Assembly: GCA_947652605.1 (NCBI GenBank)
Contig: OX393577.1
Coordinates: 22,695,466 to 22,759,465, forward strand
Direction of reading: 5' to 3'
Source of the DNA: Elmis aenea
Lineage: Eukaryota; Arthropoda; Insecta; Coleoptera; Elmidae
DNA length: 64,000 nucleotides
Shown here: one piece after another, positions 32,203 to 44,220 of the stretch
How the letters are laid out: every line of letters starts with the position of its first letter
How positions within the stretch are numbered: position 1 is the first letter of the stretch
Program-made: the position numbers and the translations under genes
Notes under the pieces: generated by a model
What the model saw: only the letters and a program-made list of their open reading frames with translations
The model's database searches: none
Told to the model about the DNA's origin: nothing

Positions 32203-32678
32203 TAGGGTTGGCAAATAGGATTTGATCAGTGTGCCAAAATAAGATAAAATTTAATACAAATCTTTCCCCGTGCCAGTACCTAAGGATTTCTATATTATAC
32301 ATCAGGGGTGTCAAACTCAATGGCTAACTTGGGACACACAAACAAGGTTTAACTTTAGGTGGGCCGCAGAAAAAAATAATTGTTGTATCTACATTTAGTT
32401 AGCTTAGACCGCTTGCACAATTTTTCCAAAAGCCAGTTAGGTTGCACCGCTTGCAACTTTTTGCCATCCCTGTATTATTGTGTGCCGATATATTGGTCGA
32501 GCCGCAAAAATGTTCGTTACGGGCCGCGAGTTTGACACCCCTGTTATACATAATGCAATCAAAAGAAAAAGTTTAAAATTTTAAAAACAAATTTATTCAT
32601 GGAATTATTCTTTAGGGTGCCGTCGAAAATCTCTCGCGTGCCAAATTTGGCACGCGTGCCACCTATTTGCCATCCCTG
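32203..32678. mobile_element. hAT MITE hosting a second hAT MITE
   Basis: Starts tagggttggcaaatagg (first base changed from C), ends cctatttgccatccctg, exact 8-bp repeat acataagt on both sides (32195-32202, 32679-32686). Subterminal gtgccaaa / tttggcac blocks are inverted. A complete second hAT MITE lies at 32303-32543. Confidence 0.93.
32303..32543. mobile_element. hAT MITE (caggggtgtcaaactc ends), nested
   Basis: 241 bp, starting caggggtgtcaaactcaatg and ending gcgagtttgacacccctg. The exact 8-bp target duplication ttatacat lies at 32295-32302 and 32544-32551. Subterminal gggccgc blocks are inverted. The caggggtgtcaaac end is typical of hAT non-autonomous elements. Confidence 0.95.
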
Positions 32679-32686
32679 ACATAAGT

Positions 32687-33384
32687 CAATCTAAAAATTA
32701 ATTTAATTTATAAAAAGGCGTCTTTTTTTTGCAAGCAGTTTATTTATAATCAAATTACGAAATATTCACGGTTTTTAGTACTTTACATGAACAACAATAT
32801 AAACTATAAACAATCCTCAAGATTCTCAGATTCTTTTTTAAAATCTTGTGAATACCCGGCTTTCCTTTACAATTTCAAATAGTTGAAAGAAAAATTCACG
32901 ACTAGTATTATTCGAATACGTTACCATATTCCAAGTGCGTATTGTGGTTAGAATTTTAAGTGCATAAAATGCCACTTTATATAAAATTTATTATAGAATG
33001 AGCGTACGGCGACAAAGTTTGTTAATGCTACATTGCGGTTAAGTGAGTTAAAAGTTTATGAACGGGTTTCAACAGTAGCACGTGTAGAAACACGTACAGG
33101 AAAAGCGAATTATGTGAGTACTTCAGATAATGTTAAAGCTCCGGATAAACTTATTTCGAACCACATACGAAGTGATAGAAAAAAAAACGGGGTATTGATC
33201 TTTAATTATTGTTCTTTAATTTGAGCAAATGTCCACACGATACAGACATAGTTTTTATAATATTTTTTCAATTATTGACGAAAAATGGGGTTAATTTTAG
33301 GTTAGTAACCAATTAGTTCAATAAAATAGCAACGACATTAATCTTTTTGGAAACTTCGTAATTTTGCTGGTGCACTGGTACAGT
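32687..33384. other. no gene recognised
   Basis: AT-rich. A 63-codon plus frame (33033-33224) is unrecognised; its position shortly before a mariner remnant raises, but does not prove, a link to that element. Confidence 0.35.
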
Positions 33385-33725
33385 AAAGTTGCGTTAGGTT
33401 ACGTTAACTGTGTTTTGGGACAAAGATGGTGTAATTGTGGAGAATTATTTGGCTGAAGGAAGCATACTTAACAATAAATCCAAATGCAGTCTCTCTAAGT
33501 ACAATCTGAAGCCAGCGATTCGAAGAAAACGGTCTTGATGTCTCTCTAGCGATGTCGCTAGTTTTATTCTTGCATGACAACGGTACGTCGCATACTACTG
33601 AGATTTAAGTTCAAAGTCATTGAGCATCAAACCAATTCTCCAGACGTAGCATCAGACGATTGTCTGGGTTGCTTTAAATTTATTTAGGTGGAATATATTT
33701 TGTTAACGACAAAAGTCTTAATATT
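33385..33725 (+). pseudogene. mariner (DD34D-type) transposase remnant
   Basis: Plus strand reads VTLTVFWDKDGVIVENYLAE (first catalytic Asp region, 'WD--G'), then after a frameshift FLHDNGTSHTTEI (second Asp, 'HDNA-xH'), then FKVIEHQTNSPDVASDD (third Asp region, 'YSPDLAPSD'). All three catalytic blocks can be recognised, but stops and frameshifts separate them and the N-terminal DNA-binding part was not found. No inverted ends were located. This is a different lineage from the DUF4817-type transposases elsewhere in the window. Confidence 0.8.
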
Positions 33726-34248
33726 ACGTTAAATTCAAATTTTTGAAGAGCTGGTAGACATGATTTTAGGTCGTTTTTAGACAAAACAAAGGTAGAAATG
33801 CATTGCCAAGGCTTAGGGTGTCTTTAACACTTTCAGAAAATAGTAAGACGATCCCAAAACAATAATTTTTTTTCTGAAATAAATTGGAAGCCTAACTTTT
33901 TGAACTTTTTAAAAATTTTAAGGAGCTGTAAAAATTGTTTAAGGCCGGTTTTGAACGAAAAGAGGCGAAAATACATTGCTTAGGGTGTTCTAACATTTTC
34001 AAAAAATATAAAGGTCATCACAAAACAATCAAGTTGTTTTTTAAAGTGCAAGGTTACTCTTGGAAAAAATTGAGGAGCTGTAAAAAATAGTTTTTGTTCG
34101 TTTTTACCCCTTCCTGCCCTCCATGCAAAAAAACCCCAGCTACTAACTTGAAATATCGGTAGATTATAATTGCCGCAATGTAAAGTAATAAAGTTGCAAA
34201 AAAAATAAATTTAGGCAAAATAACTATTTAATTTTCTTCGGGTATTGT
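33726..34248. other. no gene; two similar ~140-bp blocks
   Basis: The stretch ggagctgtaaaaattgttta, cattgcttagggtg, ttctaacattttc near 33920-34000 resembles gaagagctggtagacatg, cattgccaaggcttagggtg, ctttaacactttc near 33750-33840, and gaggagctgtaaaaaatag recurs at about 34071. A decayed tandem repeat of about 160 bp is likely. Confidence 0.5.
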
Positions 34249-34256
34249 CTTTCAAC

Positions 34257-34526
34257 CAGAGCTGCGGAGTCGGTAAAAAAAAAGTCGATTCCGACTCCGA
34301 CTCCTGATAATTTTAGTAATTCGACTCCGACTCCGACAAAATTAAATACTACACAATTTATGGTGTGTAATATAATAAAGAAAAATAAATATAAAGAAAT
34401 GATTTAAAATTTGAGTTTCAATTTTGCGGCAAAGGACCACCTCACAATTTTTTGTCGGTACATTTTTTCCGACTCCGACTCTGACTCCACTGACCAGAAA
34501 TTCCTCCTAAACTCCGACTTCGACTG
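34257..34526. mobile_element. hAT MITE rich in gactccgactcc
   Basis: 270 bp, starting cagagctgcggagtcggta and ending aaactccgacttcgactg, exact 8-bp target duplication ctttcaac (34249-34256, 34527-34534). Multiple gactccgactcc repeats lie at both ends. Confidence 0.93.
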
Positions 34527-34769
34527 CTTTCAACGCACAATTTTTTACAGTTATGGCCATCATGTAGCGACTTGGAATTATGTTAACATCATAGGATTAG
34601 GATTAAAATTAGTAAACTTGTATACATTATGATAAAATATTTGTATTTAAATAAGTTAAGATTATATTGTTATTCTGCCTTCAATTTTTTTTTAAATTTC
34701 AACTTAACACTTTACATTCCGACCATTATAATTTACCGATATTTCAAGTGTGTCGTAAGAGTTTTTTTT

Positions 34770-34925
34770 CCACGGGGGTTAATTATCTGGGTTTTTTTAC
34801 ACGGGGGGTTATTTGTGTGGGGGTTATTTGTGTGGGGGTTATTTGTCCGGGTGTTATTTGTAGGGGGGGGTTTTGTCCGGTGGTTAATGTCCGGGGGTTA
34901 TTTTCCAGGGGGCACTTGTCCTAGA
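34770..34925. repeat. G-rich minisatellite, unit about 16 bp
   Basis: Tandem variants of gggggttatttgtgtg / gggggttatttgtccg (about nine units), flanked by cacggggggtt and ccagggggcacttgtcctag. Runs of four to eight G on the plus strand. It may be one end of a larger repeat, since the ends of the array diverge gradually. Confidence 0.75.
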
Positions 34926-34929
34926 ACCG

Positions 34930-35322
34930 TCTTTAAGATTTTTAGACAATATAAAATCATTGAATTTTTTTCAAAAAAAGTACCCTTAGCAAAACTAATT
35001 TTTTTCGTACTTTTAAAGCTTTGTTAAAATTGGACAATAATAAGAAAAATACTCTAAACATATTTAAGATAGAATCTTAAGAAATAATAACCGTGATTTT
35101 TTATTCTCAATAATTTTAGCTCAACCCTCGTATTATCAACTAAATAAAAAGTTTTCAAAACTTTCTAGGGCACTACAATTAACCAGAGAGGGCATAGTTA
35201 CCATAAAATAAATTTTATTTTAACCAATTATCATCTATTAAAGTGTTAAGTGATGCACTAGTAAGCAAACGATCACGTCTCGCGAATCAAATTTTAATAC
35301 AAGCATTCTCTCGCACCAGTTT
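34930..35322. other. no gene recognised
   Basis: Contains a dispersed repeat (accgtgattttttattctca near 35090) also seen near 17554. Otherwise nothing recognised. Confidence 0.45.
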
Positions 35323-35326
35323 TAAT

Positions 35327-35785
35327 CAGGGCTCGAAACCGAAAAAAATTTTGGTTAACGGTTAACCGAAATCGAGAACTTTATTTTTATAACGGTTTTT
35401 GTTGAAAAACCGGTTTTATTCGTAAAAAACCGGTTTAGAAAAAACGGGTTAAATTAACCGGTTTTTAAAATTATTTTGATCAGGAATGCAAAGTATGAAA
35501 TGATATTATTTATTTATAATTTTATAATAAATGTACAATCAAGAGTTCAGTAATGACTTTTGGTAAACTAATCGCATTTACTACAGATTTTGTATTTTTC
35601 ATCGTAATTTTTATAAAAAAAAAGACGTTAAAAAAACCGGTTTTTTATTATTTTGGTTAAAGGTTACCGTTTTTTTTGCCTTTAAAAATAACGGTTTCGG
35701 TTTCGGTTAAAAATCACTTTTTCTGACAAAAAATAACGGTTAACCGGTTTTTTAAACCGGTTTAAAAAACCGGTTTCATGCCCTG
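35327..35785. mobile_element. hAT-like MITE of the aaaccggtttt family, copy 1
   Basis: Starts cagggctcgaaaccgaaaaa, ends aaccggtttcatgccctg. Inverted accggtttt/aaaaccggt blocks at both ends, and an AT-rich centre shared with 63513-63911 (tgtacaatcaagagttcag, gtaatgacttttggtaaac). The flanking 8-mers gttttaat and cttaacac do not match, so the target duplication has decayed or the insertion was rearranged. Confidence 0.8.
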
Positions 35786-36029
35786 CTTAACACTAGAGGT
35801 TATTTTATTTTAACTTTACAGAAGACAGACAATTAATTAATATTCTTATTATTATTTTCCCTTCACAATCATAATTAAGGGCTTCAAACTATCGAATTTT
35901 TATATAAGGCCTCTGAAATAACTGATTAATTTTTAATCTAACAGGACCCTACAGTAAAAAAGTTTCGTTTAATGTACTTATACAATTACTAGTTTAGTTT
36001 TAGAAAAAGTATTTATTTGATTACAATCA

Positions 36030-36525
36030 GTTTTTAAAAAAAAATTATATCAAATGTACCATATTATCGAATTTAGCAATAATTTTGGTTTCTGGCAAAT
36101 TTTAAGAAAAGTTATAAAAATAGATATGACAACCCATACATATTTGAAATCAGAAAAAAATAAGCTAATGAACCCATAGCCAGCTATGGTTGCCATTAAA
36201 CAAAAAGCAAGTTTGGCTTATATCTCAAAAACCGAGTGTGCCATGACTTTTTAGATATTTTTTCCTAATTCTACGTACAATTATCTACAGGAATCATTTT
36301 ACAATTTGGTTTTACCATAGGTGTCTATGGAATTATTTAACATTGCAAAAATTGACTGTTTTTAATTTTTTCAAAATATTCACAAAAGTTGAAGTTGTAG
36401 GTGAATTGTCAAAATGACATTAAATTAGTCTTGAAATTTTGCCCAACTTTGCTAATTTAACCGACCATGTACTCTTATAATAACAAAGTTACCCAAACAA
36501 CACATGCAGATTATGGTCACCTTGT
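36030..36525. mobile_element. decayed TA-element remnant
   Basis: Right part reads caactttgctaatttaaccg, accatgtactctta, taacaaagttacc, acatgcag, ggtcaccttg. This is the same order of blocks as the right end of the elements at 55972-56826 and 48249-49383 (tctaatttaaccgacctcgtag and so on). A matching left end was not found. Confidence 0.5.
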
Positions 36526-36564
36526 TTTTTTTATTTGAGAAAATAAAATTTTGTTTTATTATAA

Positions 36565-36655
36565 CTATTTTACTGTACTCAAATCAGTGATTTAAATCGA
36601 TGTTTTTTTTTAAATCACTTGATTTAAATCATGATTTAAATCTGCTTAACCCTGG
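36565..36655. repeat. gatttaaatca-rich hAT end
   Basis: Several gatttaaatca/tgatttaaat motifs followed by ctgcttaaccctg. Its reverse complement, cagggttaagcagatttaaa, resembles the left end of the hAT element at 5013. The other end was not located. Confidence 0.5.
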
Positions 36656-37695
36656 TACAGCTTAACTTATTTGAAAACTATATTTTACGTTCGACATTAT
36701 TTTGGCAAATATAATATGTCAACCGTATTTTTAAGAATTTGCTCGATATAATCAGATATTAACCTAGCATTGCAATACTCCGATTATACAAGTTTTATAA
36801 CTTTCTGGTGATCGCGTAGTAATAGAAAAGAAACTTTGGAGATTACACGTGACAACATACAAATTAAAACATAATTTTTTTGAAATTACAAATAGTTGTT
36901 ATTTACGTATTACAATTTTAATACAAGTTTGTAAACGTTGTGTGTAGTATGTGTCTCACAAGTTTGATATAATTTCATTTGTCGACAATGTACCTAAAAA
37001 TAATTGCAGCTAACGATGTACCTTGTTATAATGTATATAAAGTTAGTTAGACATTGTTCTACGTCGAGGCAATAATGCAGTAAAATTTCATATTAAGCCC
37101 GCAGGTCTATGTGTTTAGAACTTGGATGTAACATGTAGTAATTTCAAATTTCTACGACAACTTGTGATAGCTAAACAGGCAATTACAATGACAGCGGCGT
37201 GACATTAGAACGAGCCTATGGCGTGGTAGTTAAACTTGTGTTAACAATATAATTATGACAATGCCAAGAACTATTGCATGTAATGCTGTATGGAACTTTA
37301 GAATATAACAGTTGAGGAGACTCACTAAGACGAAAACATAAAGGTTTATATTAGACTTTACAATGTTATGAGCAGTTTGCAAAATAATAACATACTTCAC
37401 GCCATATTGAAGGGATCAGGGATACTATTTAATAAACGCTTGTTGATGAAAAGCGTTATTAAACTCATAACCTTTAACAATACGGGTTGTTCCATATATC
37501 TTGTTTAACTCAATTATTAGTATTTTGCTTATCTTAAAAGTTGCTCAAGTTGGATCAAAATTAGTTCAAGTTTAAAGTAATTAATAATCTACTAAGAACA
37601 TTTTTACCGTCTTGAAACTCATCCAAAAGCAAGTAAAAACAATATTGATTCTGTAGACAAGAGAAACTTGCTATGTGGGGATTAGAAACCATCAT
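36656..37695. other. no gene recognised
   Basis: Unique-looking DNA, no element ends or frames that I can support. Confidence 0.4.
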
Positions 37696-37699
37696 CCAG

Positions 37700-38215
37700 A
37701 AAACTTAGTGCATGGCAAAAGGAACAGACAGACAGCCAAACAATCAAAACAACAAACAAATACAGCTATATAGGAGTTATCTTAACAACAAATGGTAAGG
37801 ATCAAAGAAACATTTTAAACAAAATTGGAAAAAAAGAGCAATACCGAGAAAACTACACTCCGCGTACTGGACAAATCAAATATCGCCATCTGACTTTTCG
37901 TTCTTCCTACAAAGCTGTGTAACATAAGGATCAAAACATGGACCGTATAGAAAGACATAAGTAAAAGAATAAATGAAAAAAGGTAGATACTACTGTAACA
38001 GACACAAAAAAGTGAAGCTAATACGCTGGTATGGTCACCTGCAGAGGATGACAGGCGAAAGACTACCATTAAAAACATGAAAATGATCCCTGACCGAAGG
38101 ATGAAAATAGGGCGCCCTAAAAGAAAATGGGCAGAGGGAATAAAGCTAGCGATGCGTAAAAGAGGCTTAAAAGAAAATGAGGACCACGACAGAATAAATT
38201 AGGGATTAGGATGCA
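37700..38215 (+). pseudogene. LINE 3' fragment, reverse-transcriptase C-terminal end
   Basis: Plus strand reads KYSYIGVILTTNGKDQRNI (the 'F-YLG--it-dG' region downstream of YADD), then with frameshifts KVKLIRWYGHLQRMTGERLP, KIGRPKRKWAEGIKLAMRKR and GLKENEDHDRIN. This is the standard order of the C-terminal third of insect non-LTR reverse transcriptases ('RWYGHV-RM', 'GRPKRKW-EGI', 'DR--WR'). Several stops; the catalytic region is missing. Confidence 0.75.
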
Positions 38216-38401
38216 CTTAAAAATTAATTTTTTTAATAGGTTTTGAAGTTACAGTGAGCACCAAAAATCACTTGTTACTATGGTAGATTAATGGTGGTCA
38301 TAAAATGGCGCAAATTTCATCAAATTAAATCAACTTTGTTACTCATAACATAAGCAGCACGAAGAGACAAGTGATTTGGGAAAGGCTGTATAATAAATAT
38401 A

Positions 38402-39332
38402 CAGGGTGTCCCAGCCAAGACGAATTATTCGATAGCTCTGTTATTAGTAATAACATTAAAAAAAGTTAATAATTATAAAAGTTGTTTGTAATCATTTACT
38501 ACATAGCCTAAAATTATTTTCAACTATACACAGTGTTTTGTTTTTGCGCTCTGATACCAAACAATTTTTTTTTATGCGGAACACCCTGTATATTTTGTAA
38601 TTTTTGGATGTAAAATTAAATTCTCTTTCAAAAATATTATAGGTTATTTATGTCTAAAATAAACCGTTTTTGAGTTATAAACATTTTTTGAAAATTTTGA
38701 CAGATGCAGACCTTTATAAAAATATTTATATTTATTAACATAACAACACCAGAGCAATTTACTTAGGTAATTTATTAGAAAACGGTGCCATAGTGATTGT
38801 TGACTAGTTAAATTTTTAAAATAATATACAGGGCGTTATACTCTGTCCATTTCGCTAAACTTTAAACGCATATAAATCTTTTTTTTTTAATGGAACACCC
38901 TATATATTTTTACATTTTCTTGTCGAAAATTGAATTATCTTCCGAAGTTGTTAAGCATGTTTTATGTCTAAATATAATATTTTTGAAGTTATTTCGTTTC
39001 TTATGATTGTTTGCGAGTATTTTACCTAAAATATTAGTAGCATCCTTTGAAAAAAACGTTAACTCAAAAACGGTTCATTTTAGACATAAACAATCTACAA
39101 TATTTTTGAAAGAAAATTTAATTTTACATCCAAAAATTACAAAATATACAGGGTGTTCTGTATAAAAAAACAATGGTTGGGATCAGAGCGCAAAAACAAA
39201 ACACTGTGTATAGTTGAAAATAATTTTAGGTTATGTTTGAAACGATTACAAACAACTTTTATATTTAACTTTTTTTAATATTATTACTAATAACAGAGCT
39301 ATCGAATAATTCGTCTTGGCTGGGACACCCTG
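38402..39332. mobile_element. TA foldback element, layered, related to family B
   Basis: Ends cagggtgtcccagccaagac / gtcttggctgggacaccctg, about 190-bp near-perfect arms, TA at 38400-38401 and 39333-39334. Further layers: an acagtgttttgtttttgcgc ... gaacaccctgta unit in both arms, then ttttggatgtaaaattaaat and taaaataaaccgttttt-like blocks. These parallel the inner layers of 7356-8816. Confidence 0.9.
38828..38908. repeat. ~80-bp inner unit shared by two layered foldbacks
   Basis: tacagggcgttatactctgt ... ctaaactttaaacgcatata ... aatggaacaccctata. A homologous unit lies at about 7759-7840 (tacagggcgttttttacgct ... tcaaactttaaacatcgata ... aatacaaccccctata) inside the other layered element. 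It has short CAGGG/CCCTG-like ends of its own. Confidence 0.65.
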
Positions 39333-39334
39333 TA

Positions 39335-42300
39335 TAGATCAGCCAAAAATGTAACTGCAGAATTTTTATTTTTGTTGAAAATGTATTTAAAACCTTAAAA
39401 TTTTGTGAGGAGTACAATTTCCCACGTAGTCCCTTAAATTACACCACATTGAGTGTGTGCTTTGTATGTGCACATGCTGTAAAAATAAAAATAAAAATAA
39501 AGTATTGAAAAATGTGTTGTGGAATAAGAGAAACTAAATGCATTTTTCGATAGACGGAACAGTCGCCGGTGATGAATCTCTTGTGTACATCTTTACAACC
39601 TAAAGTGTGAGCAGTCTATAGTGCATGGTGGCGCAATACGTTTTCCTGAAAATAAAACAGAAAAGTCCTCGAACATCCTGATTCGCTGCAAACGTAATGT
39701 TTACAGTTTTCAACCAAAATTGGAAAAGTTAAAGTGCACTTTTATTGGCACTTAATAAACGAACATTACAAGTTATTATAGTTTTAAAGTATGATTCGAA
39801 TGTGATTCTTTTGTTTGATTAACAATTTTTTCAATATTTTTTTAATGTTTAACTTGGCTTTTAAACAAGTTACAGTACAGTAGAGTCTGTCTATTCGAAT
39901 GTTGTTCATAGCTAATATTTCTTTTAATCATTGGAATTAACTTAAGAGTTGTGTTTCGCATTTAGCTTAAAAAGTATTTAATGACAGCTTGTAAGTAACC
40001 TCAAAGTTGGTGCGCTTTAATAATCAAAACTTTATTGCAAGATTATAAAATAAGATGCCTAGCAGCATTGTTATTGAAAAGAAGCAAATGCGGATATTGA
40101 AAATGTGAGTTATGTAAAATATTGGAAACTTTACTTATACCCGCCAACTAAATTACTGTTTTGTTAACCAGGTCTTCTTATTAAAACTTAAAATTAAGTT
40201 CGGCGCGATCGAACTTTGCGAAACAATTCTGAAAATAGATTAAAAAATTAATAAGGTTGATGCACAAACTTTAAATTAAACGAATATTTAAAGTTACGTT
40301 GCGGTTCATAAATATACTGAGTAATACACAAAAGGTTGGCTCAAATACAGCGCAAATAATTTTTATTTTTTTCGTTACAAGAAAAAAGTTTTATTTCGTT
40401 AATTTACATGGAACAGTTAGGCATTAAATAAAGCAATTTAACAAGGCGGGCAATAAAAAATGTATTGTAGTATTATTGGCGTATTGTTGCTAAGAACCGA
40501 AATATGAATTAAATCGACGAAATATAATCAATAAATTTCACTGTGTGAATTATACTGCAAGTCTGTGAAATTACTACTGATAGCGAAAAATTGATTTGGG
40601 ATCGATTTGTAAAAGGCCGACTGAATTAAATCTAAACACTATCAATTGTATTGTTGGGCGAAGTTATTTAATCTCCCATTTGCTTTACCTCTTCAGGGAT
40701 ACTGGCACATATGTGTACGTTTAGTTTTTTTATAAGTCAGCCGCGGTAAAAAAAAAATTATGAAAATTACTACAAGTAGGCAATCACTACAATATTTGCT
40801 AACAAAAAAGAAAGAAATATGGGCAAACAAACATGAATTGTCATATTACTGGTCACAATAAATAGCGTGGTACTGAAATTCGTTGACCGTTTTTCTATAC
40901 TAATAAATTTATTTTACTATTAACCAAAGATCTCTATAATTTCAGTTTAAAAAAGTTGAAAGATATGTAAAATATATTTAATTAACATAAACCATGTAAA
41001 TTTTAGAGATTATTTACAATATTCATGCTCATTGACATTAGTAAACGTACACATCTGTGTACGCTTATCAACACTGGTAGTAATTTTTTTCTAAACCTCG
41101 CATATTGTTATGTGATACATATTGATTATCTTCTATATTGTATGTGCAACCAGTATTTTAAAAGAATGGAGGATATTTGTACAAAGCGTTACTTTTGTCT
41201 AATTTGTTATATATGCGAGAAATGCCATGAACCTGTGCCCTGAATGTATGAAGTCATTTAATTTATAAGGTGCCCAATGGCCACAAATGCGTGCATTATT
41301 TTTCGCTTTTGTTTTTTAAAATTTCTGTTTTAATTCATTGTTTTGAATGTATTTTCAATAAAAATTACGTTTTTAAAAATTAAAAGTCCTTTTTTGCGGC
41401 TTTTATTAATTCGTCCCTGAAGAGGTTAATTTTATGTGTAAGGGTTCTTTTGAAGCATTTTTAGGATAATGGCTTTGAACAAATTTTTAATTGGTCAAAG
41501 CATTTGGATATTTTAAAATGTAGTCTGTAAATTGTCTACAAATAACAAGTCCACACTAAATTATATGTACATATACTATATAAAGGGACATATTAAACAT
41601 ATTTTTTTTTGCTAGAAACGTTTTATTTAGTTCCTAAACATTCGATTTATGCAAAAATTAGCGAAGGCATACCTTGTGGAAAATACTTCCAAGTTATTTC
41701 CCGGTTACTTTCATAGACAAAGATGTACAGATGTAGCGGAAATAAAAGAATCGTTAAATAAATTACCAGTAATAGGTATCCACTGTTTGAACACTTGACA
41801 GAGCAGATATCTTAAAGCTGGGCGTATTTATCAAGTCAATTGCGTCTGTATGTTATTTAGTGCCTGCTTCGTTCGACTAACCACCACCTATAGTAGTGTT
41901 TTACTTTTTTGCTTGCTTTGTCGAGCTTAATGCCTAAGCCTCCCTTGATTACTCCGGAGGCCAACTGGTTAAAAGAAATATTTGTTGGTTTCTTTTTTAA
42001 ATCTGTTACTTACTGTCGATAAACAACAGAAGAACAAATTTATCGCGTATTGCGTTTGAATATTTTTTTTTGTAGAATATCCTGAATTGCTGGCGGGTAA
42101 AATCCTTCCGGTAGCTTGTAGTTTAGTAATTTGATTGATGTTTAAACATCAAGTCACGATTTTTACTTCTTCGTTAGTGATTTTCTGAATTGTTTATAAA
42201 ATAATGAAAAAAGTTCTACTAGTTTTTTTGTAAAAGAGTTTGTTTGCATATTAAAAAATACTAATTTTTGACTTAACGTATTATTAAAAGTGTAAATTTT

Positions 42301-43960
42301 TATTTAATTAAAATTAAGTTACATTGTCGTGTAGTTTCGCTTTTCTGTCACTAGTTTTACGATTGCCACGTCGCTCCGTCAGCAAGAAATTCCATAAGCC
42401 CATGTTTTCGTATACTTTCATGTCTTCGCCTACAAAAAAGAAGCTATAAATATAAGTGTGAAATTCTGACTTCCAAACTGTTTAAAAAGATGTTACGAAG
42501 ACGATCCTTCGCCAACGCCACCTTGAGAAACGGAACTGTTTTTGCGGAAATAGTTTATTTATGGCTATGTTCATAACACTGTCAGAAATGATTTATTTTA
42601 TATGGAGATTTCATCTAAGCGGATTCCAAAACTCTTAAATTATATGGCGCTATATAAATCGGGTGAAATTTCTCAGGTTTCGGGGTGATCTTAGCGTTTT
42701 TAGCTGTAGATGTTGTTTGAGATTAGTCGTACGTCCTCAACTGCGATATAAAATTTAAGGCTCGCGAAAAAGGGAAAAATTCGACGTTCGATTTTTAGTC
42801 GAAACATAAAAAGAACTAAGGTTTTACAAGAAACAAACTTTTTCCTGTTTTATGTATTGTGTCCTTGCTGTATTTAAATGTGTTCTTTAGTTTTAGCTTT
42901 GCTGTTTCAAACTGTTGGATACACAAAATAATTCACGAAACATTGATTAAAGTGACTGTTCTGTAATACTCACAATCAGTGTAAAAGTCTTTAAGAAAAT
43001 GAACCTTGCTTATTAAGAATAGATTAAGAAAGATCTTGTTCCATTTTTATACCATCTTCAATTATCTTTGTAACGGCAAGTAATGTTTTTTCGGAAGACG
43101 TCCTGTCTCTTCTTGATGGTGAACAGGACTCTTAACCCTTAAAGTATGAACTTACATTAACCAAATATTTCAACGGAATTTTTTAAATTTAAATTTAATT
43201 ACTTTTAATTAACTTTGATATTAAATTATTCGACTTAATTTCGCTAATTAAACGCTTACGTGCGCTCGAAATTTGAATACTTGGGAAAAGAAATTTAAAC
43301 CCAATTTCATGTAATCGCAAATTAGTTTTTTTAAAGCGTTTTTTTAAAACGAGTTCTTGTTCCACGAATATAATCGTCTGACGCGTTAGTCCGTAGTCAG
43401 TACATTTAAATCACTCACGTTCCGAAACGGCGTTCGGAGATGCACTTGATATAATTGGATAAATGTGTACTTAACTAAACTGCAAAATGCTCATCGTGTT
43501 TTCGTTCCATTTATAAAATGATGCCATTGTGAAATAAAGCCAAGTAGGTACTTTTTCATATCACAGAAAGGTATATAATTGGACTGAACTTGTATTACAG
43601 TCTATTTTCGAGGGTACTTTTCAATTTATATAATAATAGAGAATGCCATCGTGCAAAAATAATATAAATAGAGTAAACAGCTTTATGCAATTTAGCATCG
43701 GAGCTTTTGGCTTGTAAAAGTGGTATGAGCTCGAAATAATTCAAATGAAATTGTAACGGGAAGCTAACAAAACATTTATAAGAAAATAGGTTTAAAAAAA
43801 AAGCAGTACATATTTTGAGATCTTAGAATTAAAAATATACAGAAAAGCAGAGTGGCACCAGATATACCAGGTGACAAAGAAGTATTCATGTTTTATGTTT
43901 TTTAAAACTGTTTTTAGATAGATAGATCTTCAGGTTATATTAGAGCAATATTATTTTCAT
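39335..43960. other. longest stretch without recognisable repeats or genes
   Basis: 4.6 kb without clear element ends. Simple (aaaat)n near 39480-39502. A plus frame at 41025-41243 ends with four CxxC-like cysteines (CLICYICEKC), but the family is not identifiable and the surrounding composition is AT-rich. Possible intron or intergenic host DNA. Confidence 0.4.
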
Positions 43961-43986
43961 AACACTATATTTAACAAATCCCAACT

Positions 43987-44200
43987 TTATTGACTTTTGT
44001 AGATTCTAGTGTTTGTTTCTGGGAGTAGATACTTCTTTTTACATATCAAATCATTCAAATAAACCCATAATCTGTTATCCTTTTTATATGTTTCTAACTT
44101 TATCCTATAATATTCTTTTACTTTTGATCCTGACTTCCAGGTATGTAATAGAACTGATCGTTCAATAGTTTTACCATTCACAGCTTGTATCTAACAGGAT
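43987..44200 (-). other. unassigned minus-strand frame
   Basis: About 64-70 codons, basic, including NGKTIERSVLLHTW and KSGSKVKEYYRIKLETYKK. I do not recognise the family. It ends shortly before a TA foldback element at 44221, which may have cut it. It could be a fragment of a mobile-element protein or chance. Confidence 0.2.
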
Positions 44201-44220
44201 CTTTAGATGTTACCACTATA

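Noticed and set aside
34411..35027. Frames of 73, 132 and 85 codons on the plus strand
   Set aside because: They translate the gactccgactcc MITE and the G-rich minisatellite; low-complexity by-products.
37815..38078. 87-codon minus frame
   Set aside because: It is the antisense shadow of the LINE fragment on the plus strand.
41025..41243. Cysteine-rich end of a plus frame (CLICYICEKC), considered as a piggyBac-type zinc finger
   Set aside because: Cysteine spacing does not fit the piggyBac C-terminal pattern and no other transposase motif is nearby.
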